From the NCBI GenBank assembly GCA_031271005.1, contig JAISWT010000125.1, forward strand, positions 1 to 42,611: DNA of 42,611 nt, given 5' to 3'. The notes under the pieces are model-generated. The model saw only the letters and a list, made by a program, of their open reading frames with translations, searched no databases and was not told the DNA's origin. A program made the translations under genes and the position numbers. Below are positions 16,558 to 25,914 of this stretch, piece by piece (position 1 is the stretch's first letter; each line of letters starts with the position of its first letter). This stretch comes from Prevotellaceae bacterium. GTDB lineage: Bacteria > Bacteroidota > Bacteroidia > Bacteroidales > Paludibacteraceae.

Positions 16558-16992
16558 ATGGTTAAAATCAGGATTTTAAATCACTCGAAACACGCTTTGC
16601 CGCAGTATTCCACGCCGCTTTCGGCAGGAATGGACTTGCGGGCAAATATTGATAATACAGTAACAATCAATCCTTTGGAGCGCAAATTAATTCCAACAGG
16701 TTTATATTTGGAATTGCCGCAGGGTTACGAGGCTCAAATCCGACCGCGTAGCGGGCTGGCATTGCAACACGGAGTTACGCTACTGAACACGCCCGGCACA
16801 GTTGATGCCGACTATCGCGGCGAAATAGGGATTATAATGATAAATCTGTCAGCCGAGCCGTTTGAAATAAAAGACGGAGAGCGCATTGCGCAAATGATTA
16901 TTGCCCGCCACGAAACCGCCGAAATTATTGAAGTACAAGAACTTACAGAAACAGAGCGCGGCACGGGCGGATTTGGGCACACAGGGAAATGA
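16558..16992 (+). CDS. dut: dUTP diphosphatase
   Basis: 144 residues from the ATG at 16558, chosen because the promoter covers the longer alternative. The trimeric dUTPase hydrolyses dUTP to dUMP and PPi, keeping uracil out of DNA. All five motifs are visible: AGMDLRA; PRSGLA; the [14 protein letters not shown] uracil-binding loop with its catalytic Asp and Tyr; GERIAQMII; and the C-terminal [11 protein letters not shown] that closes over the phosphates. Complete gene. Confidence 0.96.
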   Translation: MVKIRILNHSKHALPQYSTPLSAGMDLRANIDNTVTINPLERKLIPTGLYLELPQGYEAQIRPRSGLALQHGVTLLNTPGTVDADYRGEIGIIMINLSAEPFEIKDGERIAQMIIARHETAEIIEVQELTETERGTGGFGHTGK

Positions 16993-17015
16993 AAAAAGTT
17001 TTCAGTTTTCAGTTC

Positions 17016-17798
17016 TCAGTTTCCTGTTTTTAAGAGATAGAAACAACTTGTTGAAAAGAAATTGCGTATGTATTTTATTTTGGAAATAATGCTGTTCAAT
17101 TTTCGAGGTGTAAGGTTGAATTTTTGTTTGTAATGCGGATTAATGAACCATAGTGTTCTGTCAATTGTTTTAAAACCATTATTGTTTATCAGTTTTTCAA
17201 ATAACTCGATTGAAGTTGCACATTTTTTAACATCAATCATTCCTTCAATGGTAATTTGCGACTCTCCAACTAATTTTAACAAACTTGAATAAACCCTCAC
17301 AGGCAATAAATGAATAAAGGGGAAGACGGAAATAATTTTACTTTTACACATTTGTTGATGACCGCCAAAGGGCATTTGCCACGCAGGAAAACCGAAAAAT
17401 ATTATGCAATCTGTTTTGCAAAAATTTTTCAGACGATTAAGAAATTTTTCTTTGTCAAAAATATGTTCTATTACGTCGTGAATTAAAATAATATCAAACT
17501 TATTATCTGCGCTAACAGGAAAATCGAAAAAATTAACACTGAAAAATTCACCTTTTTGTTCGAAATGTTGAAAATATTTTCCGCCTGCAATAATTTTATT
17601 TTCAGAAATATCAATACCTGTAACCGCGCAACCTGCTTGGGCAAAAGGCAACAGATTGCCCCCTTCACCACATCCTATTTCAAGAATTTTCTTGTCTGCA
17701 ACAGCGCCAAACTGCTGAACGTAAGGAATGAAATACTCACGTGAAGTTATTGATAATTCCACAAAATAAGCAAAACTGTCATGATGTCTCTTCTGCAT
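17016..17798 (-). CDS. Class I SAM-dependent methyltransferase
   Basis: 260 residues. Motif I is ILEIGCGEGG (about residues 38-47), followed by acidic VTGIDIS and the DIILIHDVIEHI segment (motif II/III). This is the Methyltransf_11/UbiG-like Rossmann fold. The rest (HLLPVRVYSSLLKL, then a C-terminal basic tail) resembles methyltransferases found among surface glycan genes, but the substrate cannot be assigned. The TGA stop codon lies inside a TCAGTTT repeat word, so the last few residues may have been created by repeat DNA. A TAACTTTG box lies 76 bases upstream. Confidence 0.85.
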   Translation of the reverse strand: MQKRHHDSFAYFVELSITSREYFIPYVQQFGAVADKKILEIGCGEGGNLLPFAQAGCAVTGIDISENKIIAGGKYFQHFEQKGEFFSVNFFDFPVSADNKFDIILIHDVIEHIFDKEKFLNRLKNFCKTDCIIFFGFPAWQMPFGGHQQMCKSKIISVFPFIHLLPVRVYSSLLKLVGESQITIEGMIDVKKCATSIELFEKLINNNGFKTIDRTLWFINPHYKQKFNLTPRKLNSIISKIKYIRNFFSTSCFYLLKTGN

Positions 17799-17873
17799 TT
17801 TTTTTACCGAATGTTATGTTATATTTTAGAAATAATTATTATTATTCTCTGTTTTTGGGTTTTATTTTTTTTA

Positions 17874-17881
17874 CAAAGTTA
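17874..17881 (-). promoter_or_regulatory. -7 box upstream of the methyltransferase
   Basis: TAACTTTG on the minus strand, with TTTG 22 bases further upstream (17907-17904). It matches the Bacteroidetes consensus with a slightly long spacer. Confidence 0.55.
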
Positions 17882-17914
17882 CAAATATTATTTTTGTAAT
17901 ACGCAAACTTTTTT

Positions 17915-18036
17915 TTAATTAGCAATTAGCAATTAGTAATTAGCAATTTCTTGAATTTCATTTTAAAATAATTTGTATTTCTCTAATCTCTAATAACTAA
18001 ACTCTAAACTCTAATAACTAATCACTAACTGAAAAC
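17915..18036. repeat. Heptad repeat block 5' of the half-uvrA gene
   Basis: AGCAATT/AGTAATT words (about 17920-17950) and ACTCTAA/TAATAAC words (about 17985-18030) fill the gap exactly where the first 60% of uvrA would be expected. I see no uvrA remnant in it. Confidence 0.85.
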
Positions 18037-18042
18037 TTTTAA

Positions 18043-18072
18043 TTTGTTTATCCTAAAAAATGAGTAATTTTG
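18043..18072 (+). promoter_or_regulatory. Promoter of the half-uvrA gene
   Basis: TTTG (18043-18046), an 18-base spacer, then TAATTTTG (18065-18072), 18 bases before an ATG at 18091. The spacer is one base short of the usual 19-21. A TTG start at 18070 would lie inside the -7 box and is rejected. Confidence 0.6.
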
Positions 18073-18090
18073 CCGCTGAAAATTATCGCA

Positions 18091-19206
18091 ATGGATTTTA
18101 AAAATAATATTTATAACTCATATACATTAAAATATCTTTTGGGCGAGGAACAAATTCCTGTTCCTGCACGGCGGAAATGGAATAATTATATTGAAATTAT
18201 TGGCGCTCGCGAGAACAATTTGAAGAACCTGAACGTCCGCTTTCCTCTTAACGTGATGACGGTGGTAACCGGTGTCAGTGGTTCGGGCAAGTCATCTCTT
18301 GTGGGGAAAATTCTGTATCCTGCGCTGAAAAAATACTACGGCGGCTCGGCTGAACAAACAGGCAAATTCGATACTCTGAAAGGCAGCATGCATTTGGCGC
18401 ACGACATTGAATTTGTAGACCAGAACCCAATAGGTCGCTCTACACGCTCCAATCCTGTTACTTACATCAAAGCCTTTGACGAAATAAGGCAACTGTTTGC
18501 CGGACAGCAGTTGGCAAAGCAAATGAATTTTCCTGCCTCGTTCTTTTCGTTCAATACGCCCGGCGGTCGCTGCGAAGAGTGCCAGGGCGAAGGCGCCGTA
18601 ACAGTAGAGATGCAATTTATGGCAGACCTCACGCTCGAATGTGAGAGTTGCCACGGGAAGCGCTTCAAAACGGACGTTCTGGAGGTGCAATACAACGGCG
18701 CCAGCATTTATGATGTGTTGGAAATGACGGTAAATCAGGCGATTGAGTTTTTCAGTACAACCAAAGGAACAATAGAGAAACGTATTGTGAAGCGGCTGCA
18801 ACCATTGCAGGATGTTGGAGTGGGGTACTTAAAGTTGGGGCAGTCATCGTCAACGCTTTCGGGCGGCGAAAGTCAGCGCGTCAAACTCGCCTCGTTTTTG
18901 GGAAACGAAAAGCAGAACTCAACAATTTTCGTGTTTGACGAGCCTACAACAGGCTTGCATTTCCACGATATAAAAACTTTGCTCGTTGCGCTTAACGCCC
19001 TGATTTACAGAGGAAATACGGTTATAATCATAGAACACAATCCTGAAATTATCAAATCGGCAGACCACGTTATTGACCTCGGACCCGAAGGTGGCGACCA
19101 GGGCGGCGAAATAGTGTTTGAAGGAACGCCCGAAAAATTAATAAATTGCAAAAGAAGTTATACAGGGCAGTTTTTGAAGGCAAAACTGGGAACAATTAGC
19201 AGATAG
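18091..19206 (+). CDS. uvrA: C-terminal half of UvrA (5'-truncated excinuclease subunit A)
   Basis: 371 residues matching only the second ABC module of UvrA, which is normally about 930-950 residues. It opens in the inter-module linker (TLKYLLGEEQIPVP), followed by GARENNLKNLNV, Walker A GVSGSGKS, the zinc-binding pair CEEC...CESC, the LSGGESQRVKLAS signature and Walker B FVFDEPTTGLHF. All motifs are intact with no frameshift, so ATP binding is plausible. It lacks the first ABC module and the UvrB-binding domain. Heptad repeats flank both sides and supply the final residues and TAG stop. It could be a relocated fragment or a domesticated half-protein. Confidence 0.9.
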   Translation: MDFKNNIYNSYTLKYLLGEEQIPVPARRKWNNYIEIIGARENNLKNLNVRFPLNVMTVVTGVSGSGKSSLVGKILYPALKKYYGGSAEQTGKFDTLKGSMHLAHDIEFVDQNPIGRSTRSNPVTYIKAFDEIRQLFAGQQLAKQMNFPASFFSFNTPGGRCEECQGEGAVTVEMQFMADLTLECESCHGKRFKTDVLEVQYNGASIYDVLEMTVNQAIEFFSTTKGTIEKRIVKRLQPLQDVGVGYLKLGQSSSTLSGGESQRVKLASFLGNEKQNSTIFVFDEPTTGLHFHDIKTLLVALNALIYRGNTVIIIEHNPEIIKSADHVIDLGPEGGDQGGEIVFEGTPEKLINCKRSYTGQFLKAKLGTISR

Positions 19207-19355
19207 CAATTAGTAATTAGCAGTTAGCAATTAGCAGTTAGCAATTAGCAGTTAGCAATTAGCAATTCGTAATTAGTAATTAGCAATTCGTAATTTTTAA
19301 TTCGTAATTGAATATAATTCTCAATTCTCAATTCTCAATTCTCAATTGTATTTTC
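19198..19355. repeat. Heptad repeat block 3' of the half-uvrA gene
   Basis: AGCAGTT/AGCAATT/AGTAATT words, then CAATTCT words, run from the last codons of the uvrA fragment towards sufB. The stop codon of the fragment is inside the first word. Confidence 0.9.
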
Positions 19356-19430
19356 TGCCAACTGAAAACTGTTTTTTCCCCATATTAAATTAACATTATC
19401 AATTTAAAATTAGAAAGCAAAAATAAATTT

Positions 19431-20873
19431 ATGACAGATAACGATAATATTATCAACGAGATAACTTCGGGTCAATACAAATATGGCTTTACAACAGATG
19501 TTGAAACCGATGTAATTGCACGCGGACTGAGCGAAGAGGTTATTCGCCGTATTTCCGCCAAAAAAGGCGAGCCTGAATGGTTGCTCAATTTTCGTCTGAA
19601 GGCGTACCGTCTGTGGCTGACAATGAAAATGCCGCAATGGGCGCACCTTCAAATTCCTCCAATTGATTATCAATCAATATCTTACTATGCTGCGCCAAGA
19701 AAGAAGCCGGTTAAAAGTATTGATGAGATTGACCCCGAACTTTTGCGAACGTTCAACAAACTCGGCATTCCGCTTCACGAACAAAAAGCGCTCTCAGGGA
19801 TAGCGGTGGATGCGGTTATGGACAGCGTTTCGGTCAAAACAACTTTCAAGCAGGAACTTTTGGAGCGCGGAATAATTTTTTGCTCATTTAGCGAGGCAGT
19901 GCAAAATCACCCCGATTTGGTGCGCCAATATCTCGGCTCGGTTGTTCCTTCGGGCGACAATTTTTTTGCCGCGCTCAATTCGGCAGTCTTTTCTGACGGC
20001 TCGTTTGTGTATATTCCCAAAGGGGTTCGCTCGCCGATGGAACTTTCTACATATTTCAGAATTAATGCAGCCAATACAGGGCAGTTTGAGCGCACATTGA
20101 TTGTAGCCGAAGACGATTCATACGTGTCCTATCTGGAGGGCTGCACTGCGCCCATGCGAGACGAGAACCAACTGCACGCGGCAATAGTAGAAATTATTGT
20201 CAAAGAAAATGCGGAAGTAAAGTATTCAACCGTGCAAAACTGGTATCCGGGCGACCGGCAAGGGCGTGGAGGCATCTACAATTTTGTAACAAAACGCGGA
20301 ATTTGCAAGGGCAAAAACGCTCGCTTGAGTTGGACGCAGGTTGAGACAGGCTCGGCAATTACATGGAAATACCCTTCGTGCATACTTGCAGGCGAAGGCG
20401 CGGCGGCGGAATTTTATTCTGTTGCTGTTACAAATAATTTTCAGCAGGCAGATACAGGTACTAAAATGATTCATTTGGCAAAAAATACAAAAAGCAGGAT
20501 TGTTTCCAAAGGAATTTCGGCAGGGCAAAGTCAAAATTCGTATCGCGGGCTGGTTAAAGTTAATAAATTAGCAGACAATGCGCGAAATTTTTCGCAGTGC
20601 GATTCGCTGCTTTTAGGCGACAAATGCGGAGCGCACACTTTCCCCTATATGGACGTGCAAAACCGGACGGCAATAGTGGAACACGAGGCGACAACCTCAA
20701 AAATCAGCGATGACCAGATTTTTTACTGCAATCAGCGCGGAATGGGCACAGAAGAGGCAGTAGGCTTAATTGTAAATGGTTACGCAAAGGAAGTGCTTAA
20801 TAAACTGCCGATGGAATTTGCCGTTGAAGCGCAAAAATTGCTGCAAATAACATTAGAAGGCAGCGTAGGATAG
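19431..20873 (+). CDS. sufB: Fe-S cluster assembly scaffold SufB
   Basis: 480 residues, full length for SufB, the scaffold core of the SufBCD complex that builds Fe-S clusters. It has the N-terminal [12 protein letters not shown], then [15 protein letters not shown], the [13 protein letters not shown] segment and the [16 protein letters not shown] cysteine region. The C-terminal part holds [16 protein letters not shown] and the HEATTSKI then [10 protein letters not shown] tail. Everything looks functional. SufC, SufD and SufS genes normally follow, but here the next DNA is a transposase relic and a convergent ATPase gene. The partners must be elsewhere if the system works. Confidence 0.97.
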   Translation: MTDNDNIINEITSGQYKYGFTTDVETDVIARGLSEEVIRRISAKKGEPEWLLNFRLKAYRLWLTMKMPQWAHLQIPPIDYQSISYYAAPRKKPVKSIDEIDPELLRTFNKLGIPLHEQKALSGIAVDAVMDSVSVKTTFKQELLERGIIFCSFSEAVQNHPDLVRQYLGSVVPSGDNFFAALNSAVFSDGSFVYIPKGVRSPMELSTYFRINAANTGQFERTLIVAEDDSYVSYLEGCTAPMRDENQLHAAIVEIIVKENAEVKYSTVQNWYPGDRQGRGGIYNFVTKRGICKGKNARLSWTQVETGSAITWKYPSCILAGEGAAAEFYSVAVTNNFQQADTGTKMIHLAKNTKSRIVSKGISAGQSQNSYRGLVKVNKLADNARNFSQCDSLLLGDKCGAHTFPYMDVQNRTAIVEHEATTSKISDDQIFYCNQRGMGTEEAVGLIVNGYAKEVLNKLPMEFAVEAQKLLQITLEGSVG

Positions 20874-20892
20874 AGTAGGGGGGGACGGCAAT

Positions 20893-22517
<1,625 letters not shown>

Positions 22518-22526
22518 ACTGTTTTT

Positions 22527-22645
22527 GTTTCAAAATTACGGTGCAAAGATACAAAATTTGTTTCAAAGTAACGGTAAAATATATTTATTTTTGTTTCAAA
22601 GTAACGGTAAAATATATTTATTTTTGTTCCAAAGTAACGGTATGG
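22527..22645. repeat. 33-bp tandem repeat upstream of the ATPase gene
   Basis: Four units begin GTTTCAAA or GTTCCAAA at 22527, 22560, 22593 and 22626. The middle two are identical over 33 bases, the first has diverged and the last is cut short. The first unit carries a minus-strand TATCTTTG box (22551-22544), 27 bases before the ATPase start codon. Thirty-three bases keep reading frame, so both strands show spurious repetitive ORFs. Possible protein-binding iterons or slipped-strand duplication. Confidence 0.85.
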
Positions 22646-22783
22646 TTTGCAAAAAAAATATATTCCATTGATTAACTGCACATTAACAGTCTTCATTGCT
22701 TCGTATTGTGCCTGCCTGATTTTTTGCCTGATTTCAATATTGCACAAGTTTATTGCAACTAAATCAAGACTTTTACAATTACC

Positions 22784-23359
22784 TCAACCACAATAACCAC
22801 AGTCCGGACAACCACGGATTTTCTTTATGATAAATATTGTCAGCAATATAATTATCAATAATAATGATCCATAAGCAGAAATGAATTTTATTTTTGTGAA
22901 TACATTAGCCATTAATACAGTTGCATCACTAATATTGTTGATGTTTTTTATAAATAAGTTTATGAAAATGTTTTCCCCATAATCACATATTATCCCAATT
23001 ACAGGCAACAACAATATTAAATATTTCCATTTTTTTGAAATAACTCTTTTTATAAAATATCCCAATGTTATCAGGTAAAATGCACAATATATTACCGGAT
23101 AAAATGTATCTATAAAATGAAATTTATTTAAATAATAATTTCTGCCGTTTTCGCCTAATGCATTTAAATAATCTTTTACATCTTCTATTGAATAACCAAA
23201 CCTTAAATCTAATATTTTTTCATCGCCTGCATAAACTAAAAGATTGTTTGCATAATATCGCATAATACGCATACTTATTACAAATAAAACGAGAGATATG
23301 ATTATCAAAACGATGTGAAAAATGCTTTTTCTGCTGATGTTTTTATTACATATTTTCAT
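22784..23359 (-). CDS. Four-helix membrane protein, unknown function
   Basis: 191 residues. I do not recognise a named family. Helices are predicted at about 12-34, 85-105, 111-132 and 158-182. A soluble loop between helices 1 and 2 contains LDLRFGYSIEDVKDYLNALG then ENGRNYYL, a pattern I associate with other small uncharacterised membrane proteins. The tail ends CPDCGYCG, a possible metal or disulfide site. A neighbour-independent leader element (23354-23451) precedes and includes the ATGAAA start. Confidence 0.6.
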   Translation of the reverse strand: MKICNKNISRKSIFHIVLIIISLVLFVISMRIMRYYANNLLVYAGDEKILDLRFGYSIEDVKDYLNALGENGRNYYLNKFHFIDTFYPVIYCAFYLITLGYFIKRVISKKWKYLILLLPVIGIICDYGENIFINLFIKNINNISDATVLMANVFTKIKFISAYGSLLLIIILLTIFIIKKIRGCPDCGYCG

Positions 23360-23451
23360 CTGTTTATATTTTATTTTTTAAGGTCAGATGGAACTCACAC
23401 AACACAACATAATCATAACCTTGTGTGTTTTGTTAATCGTGTTCGTTTCAT
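23354..23451 (-). repeat. Leader element copy A
   Basis: On the minus strand it starts with an ATG at 23451 opening a 12-codon ORF (MKRTRLTKHTRL, stop TGA). The TGA overlaps a second ATG (MIMLCCVSSI), and the element ends at the ATGAAA start of the membrane-protein gene. It is identical to copies B and C over the first 45 or more bases and differs by 2 extra bases after GTTGTG. It includes a CACACAA/TTGTGTG stem. Confidence 0.88.
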
Positions 23452-23560
23452 AAAATATCCTTTTTTTTTGTCAATATCATATTTTTTATAAAAATAAATG
23501 TCTTGAAAAAGTGCAAAACGCAAGTCCTGCGACAAAGAAACAATTTTTAGAAATCCTGTT

Positions 23561-24784
23561 TTACAGATAACTGTGAAGCCCGCCCAACAAAAAACTCACT
23601 CCCAGAAAAGTCATTAACACCGAAAGGAACGCAACAAGCAGGTAGCGGTGGAGAAATTTCGCGTCCCGAAATTTAGGGAAAGCGCGTTTGTGAAACGGAA
23701 TTGCATACACAAGCAGCGTGATTAATGCCCACGTCTCCTTCGAATCCCATCCCCAGTAACGTCCCCAGGAAACATTTGCCCACACAGCGCCGATGAAAAT
23801 ACCGAAAGCAAGCAAAAAAACCGCGGGGAACAGCAGCGTGGAAGTAAGACGCTCAATGTTGGAATTTCTGTTTTCGGCTGACGGTTGCCTCCTGTTTATT
23901 GATTCTCTGACTAAATAAATAGCGCTTAACACAGCAATAATCAGCAAAATAGCGTAACTTACCATTATAACCGAAACATGTGCTGCCAGCATTGGCGACC
24001 TGAGAACGGGGGTCATCGGCTTGATTTGCGAAATGAAGAGCCACACAACCGCAGTAACCGCAGTGAGCAAAACCGTCCCCTTAAAAGGCAACTTTACGAA
24101 CAGTAGCCACAGACCGGAAACAAGCAACAGCAAATATCCTGCATAAGTTATGGCAATGCCCGCAGGGTCGCGGTTCACAAGCAGAGTAACTCCCCGCTCA
24201 TCGCTGTCGTACTCATATTGATAGAAGCGGTAATTTTTATACTTGTAGATATGGTTCAGCCACACGCAGCAAGTATTCCCGTCAATTTGCAGATAACTGA
24301 AAAACGAACCTTTTTGCCTGTCGCCCCTGTTCGCCTTGCCATCGTCAGCCCTAACTCCCTCAATATCAGATAAAACAAGCGGAGTTTTTGAAAACATTAA
24401 CAATTTTACGTTAAAAGGCAAAGCCTCGCGCACTGTTCCGCCATCTTTTTCGGGGATTAAATAATAATTCAAAATCTCACCCTGACGCAGATGCACAAAT
24501 CCGCGCTGTGAAGTGAGAAACGACACAAAAGCGCCCGCCAAAATAAGCACAAAGGCGAAATGAACAATGGCGGCGACAAGATTTTTTCTCAAATCGCTTC
24601 GCACTGCGTAGATTACTGCAAATATAACGCATATTCCCCACAACGCCACAAACCACCACGCATTGTAAATGCTGATTAATGCCGTTTCCGTCCCGAAAAC
24701 TTTGTCGACAACAGTAGCCACTGCCATAACCAAAATTAAGGCAAAAAGGGAGAAAAAAGATATGTTTTTTAGAGTTTTTGTCAT
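23561..24784 (-). CDS. ccsA: CcsBA-like cytochrome c assembly protein
   Basis: 407 residues from the ATG at 24784 (a TTG lies one codon upstream). System II cytochrome c synthases pass heme to CxxCH motifs outside the membrane. The first ~100 residues carry three membrane helices resembling ResB/CcsB, followed by a short periplasmic region. From about residue 255 it is CcsA, with the heme-handling segment WANVSWGRYWGWDSKETW and flanking histidines (AAHVS; C-terminal GLHSYL). The ResB portion is much shorter than in full CcsBA, so a partner may be needed. The di-heme lipoprotein gene about 1.1 kb away is a plausible client. Confidence 0.88.
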   Translation of the reverse strand: MTKTLKNISFFSLFALILVMAVATVVDKVFGTETALISIYNAWWFVALWGICVIFAVIYAVRSDLRKNLVAAIVHFAFVLILAGAFVSFLTSQRGFVHLRQGEILNYYLIPEKDGGTVREALPFNVKLLMFSKTPLVLSDIEGVRADDGKANRGDRQKGSFFSYLQIDGNTCCVWLNHIYKYKNYRFYQYEYDSDERGVTLLVNRDPAGIAITYAGYLLLLVSGLWLLFVKLPFKGTVLLTAVTAVVWLFISQIKPMTPVLRSPMLAAHVSVIMVSYAILLIIAVLSAIYLVRESINRRQPSAENRNSNIERLTSTLLFPAVFLLAFGIFIGAVWANVSWGRYWGWDSKETWALITLLVYAIPFHKRAFPKFRDAKFLHRYLLVAFLSVLMTFLGVSFLLGGLHSYL

Positions 24785-24787
24785 CAA

Positions 24788-25156
24788 TTACACAGTTTTT
24801 CACCGCAAATATACGAATTTTGTGGCATCGTTTCGCATATCAGAGGCGTATTTTTTATGAAGTTATTGTTACAAGTCATTGAAATTCAAATTTTGTTTCA
24901 GTTGCGGGGCAGTAATATTCTCAAAAATCATTTTTCCATTGTTTTTCATTTCCTTAAGAATGTTAATTTGGCAGAAAAAAATATTATTTTTGCAGGCAAA
25001 AATTATTTACCTGCAATTTTGTATGCTTTGTATAGTTAAAACAGTTTCAGACAGTTTTAGCAGATTTATATTTACAAAAAATAAATAATGCAAATAACAT
25101 GCGATTTTATATTGTTTAAATTTTCTTTAAAAAGATATATAAGATACTAAAAATCA
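24788..25156. other. Gap upstream of ccsA and the DUF454 gene
   Basis: This is the divergent interval between ccsA and the DUF454 gene. A minus-strand TATATTTG box (24813-24806) probably serves ccsA. TGCAGG and CCTGCA around 24992-25016 could form a small hairpin. ORFs of 60-69 codons occur but show no protein features. Nothing else recognised. Confidence 0.5.
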
Positions 25157-25522
25157 ATGCGATACATATTAGTTTTTTTTGGCGCTGTTTCTTTGGGCTT
25201 GGGCATTTTGGGGATTTTTTTGCCCCTGTTGCCTACTACCCCGTTCCTGTTGCTGTCAGCATTTTTGTTTGCCCGCGGGTCCGAAAAATTATACAATTGG
25301 CTACTCAACCATAAAATTTTAGGCAAATATATTAACGGTTTTTTACATGAAAAAACAATACCTCTGCGCATAAAAATTTACTCAATATCAATGCTTTGGC
25401 TTACAATAATCTGTTCCATATATTTTCTGTCGGCGCAAAACCACATCTACAAATTCTGCCTTCTGCTTGTGGCAATTGGAGTAACAATACATATTTTGTC
25501 ATACAAAACAAAGAATAAATAG
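25157..25522 (+). CDS. YbaN/DUF454 family inner-membrane protein
   Basis: 121 residues. The family signature is LGILGIFLPLLPTTPFLLLSAF in two neighbouring stretches near the N-terminus, followed by FARGSEKLYNWLLNH and a KILGKYI segment. Three to four membrane helices are predicted. DUF454 proteins such as E. coli YbaN have no agreed function. The gene stands alone, 369 bp from ccsA and with a MITE-like element behind it. Confidence 0.9.
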   Translation: MRYILVFFGAVSLGLGILGIFLPLLPTTPFLLLSAFLFARGSEKLYNWLLNHKILGKYINGFLHEKTIPLRIKIYSISMLWLTIICSIYFLSAQNHIYKFCLLLVAIGVTIHILSYKTKNK

Positions 25523-25571
25523 TGAGTGTGTGCACTGACTCAACGCTATTTATTCCTTGTAAAATTGTAGA

Positions 25572-25705
25572 AAACTCCCTAAAAATTCAGATTTTTTTCA
25601 GTGTACAGGTCCGAAAAAGGGCGCAGTTCACACTCTCTGCAAACTACGCCTTTTCATAACGCAGTCCAACCATACAAAAAACACTATCTTTTTTAGAAGT
25701 ACCCT
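25572..25705 (+). mobile_element. MITE-like element copy 3 (diverged)
   Basis: The left end AAACTCCCTAAAAATT and the right end TTTTTTAGAAGTACCCT are inverted relatives of the ends of copies 2 and 4. The length (134 bp) is close to copy 2. The interior is mostly unlike the others apart from short blocks, so this copy is the oldest or a different subtype. The remaining bases up to 25914 are AT-rich with no recognised feature. Confidence 0.55.
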
Positions 25706-25914
25706 AAATTTTATCTAATACAGATTTAGTGATGCTGAATTTTAATTCTTACATATAATTAACCTGAAATACAATTATTTACATGTAAAAAATATTTTTT
25801 TTTGAATTTGAATTTCCAAGTAATTAAAAATATTTTACTGTCCTTTTTCTTTTACAAATCTGAAATTACTCAAAACTCAAAATAGTGTTTATTTTCACGT
25901 TAACAGTCAGTTAT

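Noticed and set aside
24857-25088. Two overlapping ORFs of 60-69 codons upstream of the DUF454 gene
   Set aside because: AT-rich chance frames with hydrophobic, low-complexity translation and no conserved features.
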